Positions 24,488 to 31,993 of a stretch of 43,704 nucleotides of DNA are shown here, piece by piece. The notes beneath the pieces are model-generated. The model searched no databases. It was not told where the DNA came from and worked only from the letters and a program-made list of their open reading frames with translations. Source of the DNA: Flavobacteriales bacterium UBA972 (GTDB taxonomy: Bacteria > Bacteroidota > Bacteroidia > Flavobacteriales > Schleiferiaceae). The stretch's first letter is position 1. Each line of letters opens with the position of its first letter. The translations under genes and the position numbers were made by a program. Location of the stretch: NCBI GenBank assembly GCA_002292855.1, contig DBBY01000039.1, positions 28,364 to 72,067 on the forward strand. The letters are read 5' to 3'.

Positions 24488-27238
24488 ATGAAGTTAGTTG
24501 CCCGCATCCTTGGCTTGCTGAGCTTAGTGCTCGTCCTACCAATCTATGCGCAAACCGCCCGCATCACCGGAACCGTGACCGACGCCAAAACTCGGGAGGC
24601 GGTGCCTTCGGCGGTCGTTACGCTGGGCTCGTTCAAGACGGTAACGGACTCCGACGGCAAATTTGTCGTTCAGGGCCTGCGCCTTCCCACTACTATTGCG
24701 GTGGAGGCTTTTGGTTTTAACACCTACCGAGGCGAGGTGCGGAACTCGGATCCGCTTAGCATTAAACTCAACGCTTCGTCGGTGGAACTCGCCGAGGCAC
24801 AAATTGTGGCTTCAAAAATTTCTGAAAAGCAAAAGCAGGCTCCGCTGACGGTCGAAGCGCTGGATTTGGCCAGCATGAAGGAGGCGCCCGCGCCCAACTT
24901 TTATGAGGCCCTGGGGAGCATGAAGGGCGTCGACCTCACCTCGGCCAGCATCGGATTTAAAATTATTAACACACGCGGATTCAACAGCACCAGTCCGGTG
25001 CGGAGCCTGCAGGTCATCGACGGCGTTGACAATCAGGCGCCCGGCTTGAACTTTTCTTTGGGCAATTTTTTAGGTGCCTCAGAGCTCGACGTGCAGCAGG
25101 TTGACGTGATTTCGGGCGCGGTAGGCGCACTCTACGGCCCCTCGGCATTCAATGGCGTCATCGCCATGACCACCAAAGACCCCTACCGATTTCAGGGGAC
25201 TTCGGTGCAGTTCAAGGGGGGCGAGCGCCGCTTGGCGGAATTTGGGTTCCGCCATGCAGAGGCCTTTAAGCGGGCCGACGGCAGCGCCAGCTGGGCCTAT
25301 AAAATCAACCTTTTTGCCCTCAGGGCTGACGATTGGGAGGCGACCAACATGAATCCGACCGATGATTCAGAGTCCGCCATAGACAACCCCGGCGGCTACG
25401 ATGCCGTGAACCGCTACGGAGACGAAATGACCTACGACCACGGGGGAGACGTCAAAACCTATGCGGGCATCGGAACCTACCACCGCCGCGGCATTGAAGA
25501 ATCGGAGCTGGTGGACTACAACACCGAAAACCTAAAAATGAGCACCTCGGTGCACTACCGCAGCAAGGGCGGAGTCGAGGGGATTTATGCCCTGAACTAC
25601 GGAACAGGTACTACGGTGTATCAGGGAGATAACCGGTTTAGCCTTAGGGGTATACAGTTTCTTCAAAACCGCCTGGAGCTGCGCAAAGACGAAGACTGGT
25701 TTGTGCGGGCCTACACCACCCACGAAGACGCAGGCAAAACCTACGACGCCTACTTCACGGCCCTTCGCATGCAAGATTCCGTGCTCAACGACGGATTTTG
25801 GGCCAACCAGTACCGTTCCTTTTGGTCTTTTTTGCAAAAGCCTGTGGTGCGGGGCCTGCCGGGGTACCCAAGCGAGTCCCTGCCGAGTGCCGATTTTAAT
25901 GCAGCCATGGCGGCCTTGTGGGCGGCAAATCCGGGGATTTTTGACTCCCTGCACCGCAGCAACCGCAACATCATGGACCTGGCCTACGATGCCGACAGCA
26001 TGCTCATTCCGGGTTCCGCAGCCTTTGAGGCCCTCAAGCAGTCCATCATTTCCAGGCCCTTCACCGAGGGGGGCTCGCAGTTTTGGGATCGTTCCTCCCT
26101 GGCGCACCTGCACGGCCAGCGTTCCTTTGATTTTGCGGGCGGACGTCTTACTGGAGGAGCCAGCCTCAGGCAGTACCGGCCCAATTCGCGCGGAACGCTT
26201 TTTAGCGACACCAACGGCCGCGTGCTTCGGGTGGCCGAGGTGGGTTTGTACGGAGGCTTCAGTCGGGAGTTTGGCGACAAGCTGACGGTCAATGCCACGG
26301 CCCGCGCAGACAAGAATCAAAATTTCAATTGGCTTTTTTCGCCCGCGGCTTCGCTCGTCTACCGGCCCAACGAGCGTACGGTCTGGCGTTTAGGCTTCTC
26401 TTCGGCGGTGCGCAACCCGACCCTGCAAGACCAGTACCTCTACTACAACGTTGGCCGCGCACTGCTGCTGGGCAATCTCAACGGTTATGATTCCTTGGTA
26501 ACGATAGACGACGTGAGCAACTTCCTCAAGGCAGGGCCCCAGGACCGGTCAAACTGGGTTTGGCAGTACTACTCGCGCGACGCCGTCCGCCCCGAGCAGG
26601 TGCGCAATATTGAGCTCGGCTACCGGAGCACCTGGTGGGAGCGCCTCTACATGGACGCCACCTACTACTATAGCTGGTATTCTGACTTTATTGGCTACCA
26701 CCTCGGACTCCGCATCGAGGACGATCCAGGAGGCAGCGCAGCCGACCGGCTCCGCGGGGTGCAGGCCTACCGCATAGCATCCAATGCCACGCAGCAGGTC
26801 ACCACGCAAGGATTCAGTATTGGCTCAAACTATTATTTCTCGCGCTACACCCTTGCGGCCAACTACACTTGGAACGTTTTGAATTCGGGTGAAGACGACC
26901 CGATTATTCCGGCCTATAATACCCCAGAGCACAAGTACAACGTTTCGTTTGCGGGCCGAGACCTCAACTGGAGGTTGGGCAAGGGCAGAAGCGGATTCAT
27001 GGCTTCGTACAAGTGGGTGGAGGGCTTTTTGTTTGAAGGTTCGCCGCAGTTCACTGGGCGCATCCCGAGCTACAGTTTGGTTGATGCTCAGGTCTCTTGG
27101 GCTTCCCCCGACCAGCATTGGTTGGTGAAGCTAGGCTCCAGTAACCTGCTCAACAGGAAGGTAGTTCAGGTTTATGGCGGACCTGCCGTGGGCAGGCTGT
27201 CCTACCTGTCGCTGGTATGGGACATGCCCAATACCTAA
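24488..27238 (+). CDS. TonB-dependent outer-membrane receptor with carboxypeptidase-like N-domain
   Basis: A 916-residue outer-membrane receptor. A signal peptide (about residues 1-22) leads into a CarboxypepD_reg-like beta-sandwich (TARITGTVTDAKTREAVPSA onward, to about 95), a plug domain (about 110-215, with INTRGFNSTSPVRSLQVIDG and SGAVGALYGPSAFNGVIAM) and a barrel rich in aromatic and charged strands. No SusD-like partner follows, so it is not a SusCD glycan system. The next gene, 40 bases on, encodes a type IX-secreted alpha/beta hydrolase, perhaps releasing the ligand. A candidate promoter (TTCC-N20-TACTTTTC, 24436-24467) precedes it. Ligand unknown. Confidence 0.9.
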   Translation: MKLVARILGLLSLVLVLPIYAQTARITGTVTDAKTREAVPSAVVTLGSFKTVTDSDGKFVVQGLRLPTTIAVEAFGFNTYRGEVRNSDPLSIKLNASSVELAEAQIVASKISEKQKQAPLTVEALDLASMKEAPAPNFYEALGSMKGVDLTSASIGFKIINTRGFNSTSPVRSLQVIDGVDNQAPGLNFSLGNFLGASELDVQQVDVISGAVGALYGPSAFNGVIAMTTKDPYRFQGTSVQFKGGERRLAEFGFRHAEAFKRADGSASWAYKINLFALRADDWEATNMNPTDDSESAIDNPGGYDAVNRYGDEMTYDHGGDVKTYAGIGTYHRRGIEESELVDYNTENLKMSTSVHYRSKGGVEGIYALNYGTGTTVYQGDNRFSLRGIQFLQNRLELRKDEDWFVRAYTTHEDAGKTYDAYFTALRMQDSVLNDGFWANQYRSFWSFLQKPVVRGLPGYPSESLPSADFNAAMAALWAANPGIFDSLHRSNRNIMDLAYDADSMLIPGSAAFEALKQSIISRPFTEGGSQFWDRSSLAHLHGQRSFDFAGGRLTGGASLRQYRPNSRGTLFSDTNGRVLRVAEVGLYGGFSREFGDKLTVNATARADKNQNFNWLFSPAASLVYRPNERTVWRLGFSSAVRNPTLQDQYLYYNVGRALLLGNLNGYDSLVTIDDVSNFLKAGPQDRSNWVWQYYSRDAVRPEQVRNIELGYRSTWWERLYMDATYYYSWYSDFIGYHLGLRIEDDPGGSAADRLRGVQAYRIASNATQQVTTQGFSIGSNYYFSRYTLAANYTWNVLNSGEDDPIIPAYNTPEHKYNVSFAGRDLNWRLGKGRSGFMASYKWVEGFLFEGSPQFTGRIPSYSLVDAQVSWASPDQHWLVKLGSSNLLNRKVVQVYGGPAVGRLSYLSLVWDMPNT

Positions 27239-27278
27239 AAATTTGTTGTAATTTCCAAGTCTAATAAATAAAAAATTT

Positions 27279-28889
27279 ATGATTAAAACCTACTCAAAAG
27301 GTCTGTTTGCCACGATGGCACTGGCTTTTATGGCTTTCACGGCGTCAGCGCAGCAGCGTTACCTCGACGAAGTCTTTACCAATTCTCAAATTACCGTGGT
27401 GCCTAACGTTCCCTACGGATACAATTTTAGCCAGTATGTGCCCGCAACAATGGGCGGTCCAATGGTGATTCCCATGTATTCTGACGTGTACATGCCCGAT
27501 ACTGCGGTTGACCAAACGGCCTCACGCCCGGTTGTCATCATTTTTCACACAGGGTCCTTTTTGCCTAAGGGCTTAGCTTCACCCCTAGGAGACCGCAAGG
27601 ACTCTGCCGTGGTGGACCTTGCCAAGCGTTTTGCCCGTCGCGGGTACGTCGCAATATCGGCAAGCTACCGTTTGGGCTGGTTGGCCAACTCGACCAACCT
27701 TGACCTTCGCCGCGGAACCAATCTTTTGGCAGTGTACAGTGCAGTGCAGGATGCCAAAGTATGCGTTCGCGCTGTACGTGCTTCAAAGCTTGTTCAAGGC
27801 GATCCCTACCGAATTGACCCTAGCGCGATTTCGCTGGTGGGAGCTGGTTCAGGGGGATACATCACCCTTGCCTACGCAACCCTAAGCAGCTACCCAGAGG
27901 TGGCTGCCCCCAATAAGTTCAAGTACCAGGATCCAGGTACCGGAATTTTTGGCACTGCGGTTACTGCAGGAACCCCCTACATTGACACTGCCCGTGTCGG
28001 AGACTGGAACGGTTACGGCGGCAAGGCCGTGATTATTGGAGCGCATCCGGTAACGGGACTTCCTTTGGTAGACCAAACCCAACCTGGCCGCAACATCGAG
28101 CTCTACAAAGGGGTGCCCCACAACGTCAATATGGTAGTCAACCTCGGTGGTGCCCTTGGGGATTCCGCTTGGATGGCTCAAGGCGACGCTCCAGTGGTAA
28201 GCTTCCACAGCCGCTACGACTTTTATGCCCCCTACTACCGTGGGATGGTGAACGTTCCAGTTGCCGGCGCATTCTTCCCGGTAGTTGAGGTTGCAGGCAG
28301 CCACACCGCGGTGAAGATGGCCAATACTTTTGGCAACAACACGGTGCTTGCTGGTTCAACGATGAACGATGCCTACTCGGTACTTGCGCGCACGAATGCC
28401 TACAACATTGGCAACCAAGAGAACTTGTTCACCTTTAACATGGTTCCGCCGGTTGCGACTCTGCCCTTCCGCGTCAACTCCAATCCTTGGGATTGGTGGG
28501 ATCCAACCGACCCCTTGTCGGCCAACGAGACCAACCCTAACGTAAAGGCGCAGTCGTTGCTTTACATCGACACCGTCATGGCGTTCACGCTACCCAGGAT
28601 GGCCAAGGCTTTGAATGCAGTGGGCTACACGATTTCGGTTCCCGAAGCCGAGGGTCTTAAGTTCCAGGTTCTTCCCAACCCAACTACAGCCAACGCCCAG
28701 CTCTTGGTCTACGGCGCCCAAATCCAAGCGGTAGAGGTGCACGACGTGCTAGGACGTGCCGTTTTTGCCAGCGAGGGCCTCAACGCGAGCGAGCTTGAGC
28801 TTCCAAGCGCAGCATGGGCTCCAGGAGCTTACTTCGTGCGGATTCAAACCGATCGAGGAATGCGCACTGCGAAGTTGATTCGCAACTAA
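27279..28889 (+). CDS. Secreted alpha/beta hydrolase with type IX secretion C-terminal domain
   Basis: A 536-residue exported protein. After a signal peptide ending near TASAQQ comes an alpha/beta hydrolase or carboxylesterase-like domain: oxyanion region VVIIFHTGSFLP, FARRGYVAISASYRLGW, and nucleophile elbow GAGSGGYITLA, where Ala rather than Gly precedes the Ser by two. HSRYDFYAP and AGSHTAVKM may supply the acid and base. The last 75 residues (FQVLPNPTTANAQLLVYG ... GAYFVRIQTDRGMRTAKLI) form a type A sorting domain of the Bacteroidota type IX secretion system, so the protein is likely released or anchored on the cell surface. Esterase or lipase activity is inferred. It is followed by a strong terminator and probably shares a transcript with the receptor upstream. 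Confidence 0.87.
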   Translation: MIKTYSKGLFATMALAFMAFTASAQQRYLDEVFTNSQITVVPNVPYGYNFSQYVPATMGGPMVIPMYSDVYMPDTAVDQTASRPVVIIFHTGSFLPKGLASPLGDRKDSAVVDLAKRFARRGYVAISASYRLGWLANSTNLDLRRGTNLLAVYSAVQDAKVCVRAVRASKLVQGDPYRIDPSAISLVGAGSGGYITLAYATLSSYPEVAAPNKFKYQDPGTGIFGTAVTAGTPYIDTARVGDWNGYGGKAVIIGAHPVTGLPLVDQTQPGRNIELYKGVPHNVNMVVNLGGALGDSAWMAQGDAPVVSFHSRYDFYAPYYRGMVNVPVAGAFFPVVEVAGSHTAVKMANTFGNNTVLAGSTMNDAYSVLARTNAYNIGNQENLFTFNMVPPVATLPFRVNSNPWDWWDPTDPLSANETNPNVKAQSLLYIDTVMAFTLPRMAKALNAVGYTISVPEAEGLKFQVLPNPTTANAQLLVYGAQIQAVEVHDVLGRAVFASEGLNASELELPSAAWAPGAYFVRIQTDRGMRTAKLIRN

Positions 28890-28911
28890 AAAGTACGCTG
28901 CTGCAAACCAT

Positions 28912-28939
28912 AAGCCCGCCGGCAACGGCGGGCTTTTTT
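28912..28939 (+). terminator. Rho-independent terminator after the secreted hydrolase
   Basis: Perfect 10-base stem AAGCCCGCCG / CGGCGGGCTT with a GCAA loop, followed by TTTTTT. It ends the receptor-hydrolase transcript, 22 bases after the stop codon. The T-run is on the plus side only. Confidence 0.9.
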
Positions 28940-28941
28940 AT

Positions 28942-30291
28942 TTAGTAGCGGGCGGACCGTCCTTCAAGCGCAGCTTGGTAGTCGGGTGCCTCCAAGAGGG
29001 CGGCAGGGGGGAAGTCCCAGGTGCGCCAAACATGCAGGTATGCCTCACGCGTCATGCTGTCGTGGTGAAGGTATCCGGCACAGTACAGCTGGGTTTGGGC
29101 GAGGTTGAGCAGCACGAGAACCACTACTGCGGCCAAACTCAGCCTGCGCAACCATGGCTTCGAATGCTCCAGAATCCGCTGAAAAAATACTGCAAGGGGT
29201 AGAGCCAGAAGGGCATAAGCGTCAATCATCGGCCGAGAACCCAAACTCCCGCCGTACCACCAGGCCCACCAGCAAAATACCACGTAGGCATGTGCCATGA
29301 GATAAAGTCCGATTATTAGTGCCCACGACGGCTTTTTGCGAGCAAGCCCCCAGAAACCAAGAATCATGAATGCCGCAATGGGGCTGTAGATGAGCCAGCC
29401 TTTGCGCCAGCTAAACAGACCCTGGACCCAGGCAGGCTGCGTCCAAAAGAAACCCTCCTCGCCGTAGGTCCAAACCAAGAAGTGGCCGGTGCTGAGCTTC
29501 CAGTACAGCAGCTGGGGGATGCTGACCGACAGGGCCAGCGCGACGGCCCAGAAAAGGCGTTTAGCGTTCAAAAGTCCCTTCGGGAGGCGGCCGTCAAGGG
29601 TGAAGAGTCCCGCAACGGTCAGGGGAATGAGGAGGTTGGCTGGGCGAATGAGCACAAGGAGTCCGGCCAAAAGCCCAAGAAGGAGCAGCCGCCAAGGCTG
29701 TTCGCGCCGGCGCCACAAATCGCCATGGTAGAGCATCATGGCAGAGAGCATGAAGGTTGCTCCGTGGCTCATGGCTCCGCGGTAGGTGCTGTAGTAAAAG
29801 AGGTTACTGCCTAAAAAAAGGGCAATTAGGGTCCATGAAATTGCGGCATCGGGCACGTAATGGCGCAGCGTCCGCCTTAAAAATACCAAGCCAAGCAGGG
29901 CATAAACCACGCCAGAGAGGCCAATGGCAATTCGGTAGGGCATTGAAAAACCGTGTGCTTCGGCGGGGTTGGTAAGAAGGGCATAGGCATGCGCCCCGGC
30001 AAAGAAGGGCGCATAGAGGTAGGCCATGCCCATGGTGAATTTCAGGTGCCTTCCGCCGGATTCAGGGTGTTCGTGCACCCCGACAAGCTCGATCATGGGG
30101 TACTTCCAGGGCTTGGCAAGGTGCAGGTCATGCTCGATAAATACCATTGGGAGGTAGGCATAGTAGCCTGCAACGTCATAAGATATAACCTGGTTTCTAA
30201 GGTGTCCGCGGGCCACAAAGGGCTGTTGCCAAGCAAAGTAACCCAGTGCAATCCCGCAGAGGAGCCCAAGGAGAAGTTTGGAACGGATCAT
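28942..30291 (-). CDS. GT-C-like polytopic membrane protein (putative glycosyltransferase)
   Basis: A 449-residue membrane protein with about ten helices. The first periplasmic loop, ISYDVAGYYAYLPMVFIEHD (about 36-55), carries acidic residues as in GT-C enzymes, which transfer sugars from polyprenyl-phosphate donors; later loops include GSLGSRPMIDAYALLALPL. The overall look fits the PMT/ArnT-like superfamily, but no specific family is recognised, so the function is only suggested. The frame is open to 30348, but that extension would translate the upstream gene's terminator hairpin (30305-30330), so the ATG at 30291 is much more likely. TACTTTTA (30295-30302, minus strand) ends 3 bases before it. 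Confidence 0.75.
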   Translation of the reverse strand: MIRSKLLLGLLCGIALGYFAWQQPFVARGHLRNQVISYDVAGYYAYLPMVFIEHDLHLAKPWKYPMIELVGVHEHPESGGRHLKFTMGMAYLYAPFFAGAHAYALLTNPAEAHGFSMPYRIAIGLSGVVYALLGLVFLRRTLRHYVPDAAISWTLIALFLGSNLFYYSTYRGAMSHGATFMLSAMMLYHGDLWRRREQPWRLLLLGLLAGLLVLIRPANLLIPLTVAGLFTLDGRLPKGLLNAKRLFWAVALALSVSIPQLLYWKLSTGHFLVWTYGEEGFFWTQPAWVQGLFSWRKGWLIYSPIAAFMILGFWGLARKKPSWALIIGLYLMAHAYVVFCWWAWWYGGSLGSRPMIDAYALLALPLAVFFQRILEHSKPWLRRLSLAAVVVLVLLNLAQTQLYCAGYLHHDSMTREAYLHVWRTWDFPPAALLEAPDYQAALEGRSARY

Positions 30292-30304
30292 GGCTAAAAG
30301 TACC

Positions 30305-30330
30305 AAAAAAGCCCGCATTGCTGCGGGCTT
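30305..30330 (-). terminator. Rho-independent terminator of the phosphatase operon
   Basis: On the minus strand a 9-base stem AAGCCCGCA / TGCGGGCTT with a 4-base loop, followed by TTTTTT. It lies 140 bases after the stop of the small acidic protein, and its T-run is almost adjacent to the promoter and start codon of the GT-C-like gene. The 3' untranslated stretch between (30331-30474) contains a small GCAGG/CCTGC hairpin and nothing else I can identify. Confidence 0.88.
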
Positions 30331-30474
30331 ATAGGGGAACCTTAACACCTAACATTAACACCGTGCAGAAAGCAAAGTGAGAAGCGGCTCCAAACTTCTG
30401 GGGCCAAAGCACGCGCTGAAATCTTGGGTGGAGGTAAAGAGCAGGTTAATCTTCCTGCCAAAAGGCTAGAATTA

Positions 30475-30777
30475 CTACTCTTCTTCGTCTTCGCTCGTCT
30501 CGTCGAAGTCGAGCTCAAAGCCGATTTCTTCGAGGAAGTCTTCGTCGATGAGTACGCCAAACTTGTTGTCTTCTTCCATTTCGACGGTCCGCGCGCGGCC
30601 CTCGTCAAAGGCCTCGTTGATGATGCCGCTGAAAACCATTTTCATAACCTCTTCGGCCGCTTGAACTTCCGATGGAATATCAGATTCTGCATCGAGGGAC
30701 GACAAAACTTGGTCCAACGTGGTGCCGTAGGCATCGCAAAGGGTGTCTATAATCTGCTGGGCAGTGGGTTGGCTCAT
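30475..30777 (-). CDS. Small acidic hypothetical protein
   Basis: A 100-residue, strongly acidic cytoplasmic protein ending in a run of Asp/Glu residues (FDETSEDEEE). The N-terminal half is helical (AQQIIDTLCDAYGTTLDQVL, VQAAEEVMKMVFSGIINEAF). I recognise no family. Its ATG overlaps the TGA of the phosphatase gene (ATGA), so translation is coupled to it. The coupling is curious because the phosphatase is exported and this protein is not. The acidic tail could bind cations or a basic partner; this is speculation. Confidence 0.7.
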   Translation of the reverse strand: MSQPTAQQIIDTLCDAYGTTLDQVLSSLDAESDIPSEVQAAEEVMKMVFSGIINEAFDEGRARTVEMEEDNKFGVLIDEDFLEEIGFELDFDETSEDEEE

Positions 30778-31778
30778 GGCTTGTCGGGGTTTATAGTAAA
30801 TTGATGAACAGGCTGTCCACCGGACCACAAGGTAGCCACGGCAGCATCTCGGTGAACGTCCAAAGTCATAAATCCGTTGGCCGACAAAGAGAACAGTGTT
30901 TTGGCGCGATCGCCCTCATAAGCACCCTTCTGGATTTCTCCCGTTTCGCGAATTTCACTGCCTGCACCCGTAACGACATGGTCCAAAGTGTGGCCCATTC
31001 CTAGGTCTGCTTTAATGTGCTGCAGGTCGTGCTCGTGTCCGCACAAGTAGGTCTTAACTCGGTACTGGGCAAAGAGCGGACCCCAATGGTCCAGGTGGCT
31101 CTGCGTTTTGGCGCCCATGCGCTTTCCGCCCGAATACAAAGGGTGGTGACCCACAACCAAACGGTAGTCCGCCTTAAGGGTATCCATCACGGTGCGGAAC
31201 CATGCCTTTTGCGCCGCGGAATCCTCTTGCCATACGCGGCGGTACTTCTCTTCGCTGTAGTACTGGTCTTCGGTCGGCGAGGTGTCGATAAACACTATTG
31301 CCAGGCTAACTCCGTCTTGATTCCAGGTCTTCACGTAGTTCTTTGCAGGCATCTTCCACCGGTCGGAATTCGGAGAGCGGTAGTCGATTTGCGCCTCGAT
31401 GCTGCCTCGGTAGTCGTGGTTGCCCAAAACAACATACCACGGTGCAAAAAGGGCAGAGTCCGCATAGACATCTTCAAAAGAGCCAGCCCAATGCGCGTCG
31501 CTGGTGCTTGTGACCCCGTTGTCGTAGAAGTTGTCTCCCGTGCTCACAATAAAGTCAAGCGGATTCGCTTGGGCGAAGTCGGTCATGAACTGCGCCGTGA
31601 TTTTTTGGGGCTCAATGCCCATACGACCCCAGTCGCCCACGATCAGGGTTCTAAAAATCGGAGCGTCTTCGCGCGCAGGATAGCTCAGGGATTCCGACCC
31701 GGCACTCTTGGGCTCAGGGCTTTGGCATCCGGATAATGCGGCAAAAAGCGCCGCGGCAAAAAGGTTTTTGAACTTCAC
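30774..31778 (-). CDS. Purple acid phosphatase-like (TRAP/ACP5 type) metallophosphoesterase lipoprotein
   Basis: An exported phosphatase of 334 residues. The short signal peptide KFKNLFAAALFAALSGC ends in a lipobox Cys, so it is a lipoprotein of the periplasm or outer membrane. All metallophosphoesterase motifs are present: VGDWG, STGDNFYDNGV, VLGNHDYRGS, VVGHHPLYSGG and CGHEHDLQHI, with the spacing of tartrate-resistant (type 5) acid phosphatases. It should release phosphate from organic esters. An alternative GTG at 31811 would add 11 residues, but it lies inside the apparent promoter; the GTG at 31778 gives a cleaner lipoprotein signal. A coupled small acidic protein follows. Confidence 0.9.
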   Translation of the reverse strand: MKFKNLFAAALFAALSGCQSPEPKSAGSESLSYPAREDAPIFRTLIVGDWGRMGIEPQKITAQFMTDFAQANPLDFIVSTGDNFYDNGVTSTSDAHWAGSFEDVYADSALFAPWYVVLGNHDYRGSIEAQIDYRSPNSDRWKMPAKNYVKTWNQDGVSLAIVFIDTSPTEDQYYSEEKYRRVWQEDSAAQKAWFRTVMDTLKADYRLVVGHHPLYSGGKRMGAKTQSHLDHWGPLFAQYRVKTYLCGHEHDLQHIKADLGMGHTLDHVVTGAGSEIRETGEIQKGAYEGDRAKTLFSLSANGFMTLDVHRDAAVATLWSGGQPVHQFTINPDKP

Positions 31779-31781
31779 ATT

Positions 31782-31812
31782 GAAAGGTAGTAAGCATAGC
31801 AGTTGGTTCACA
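31782..31812 (-). promoter_or_regulatory. Candidate promoter of the phosphatase operon
   Basis: Minus strand: TGTG (31809-31812), 19 bases, TACCTTTC (31782-31789), one mismatch in each element from TTTG / TAnnTTTG. It ends 3 bases before the GTG at 31778, predicting a leaderless mRNA and deciding the start. Confidence 0.5.
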
Positions 31813-31993
31813 TTATGAAATAGTCAAATTTGTACCTTGGGCTATGCGTTGTTCTTCTGCCCTTTGGTATGCAATTGTTCCGGCACTAGCCGCCACCCAA
31901 GCCTGCCATGACCATCGAGTGCATCGCTACCTAAGGCAATAAAAAAACCCCGCCGGTTTTGGCCGGCAGGGTCTTAATCAACTTTAACTCCGA
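31813..31993. other. Non-coding gap with the receptor terminator
   Basis: Between the phosphatase promoter and the receptor gene. It holds the terminator at 31941-31971 and a short plus-strand frame (31844-31942, 32 codons) that I do not accept as a gene. Confidence 0.5.
31941..31971 (-). terminator. Rho-independent terminator of the TonB-dependent receptor gene
   Basis: On the minus strand CCCTGCCGG pairs with CCGGCGGGG (one mismatch) around a 6-base loop, followed by seven T. It lies 22 bases after the receptor stop codon and separates the receptor from the phosphatase operon. Confidence 0.85.

Noticed and set aside
24488..28889. SusCD-type polysaccharide utilisation locus
   Set aside because: The receptor is not followed by a SusD homologue, and there are no glycoside hydrolases nearby.
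31844..31942. 32-codon plus-strand frame (starts MRCSSALWYAIV) with TACCTTGG 3 bases before its ATG
   Set aside because: Very short, no family, no proper -33 element, and it ends at the edge of the opposite-strand terminator; kept only as a weak possibility.
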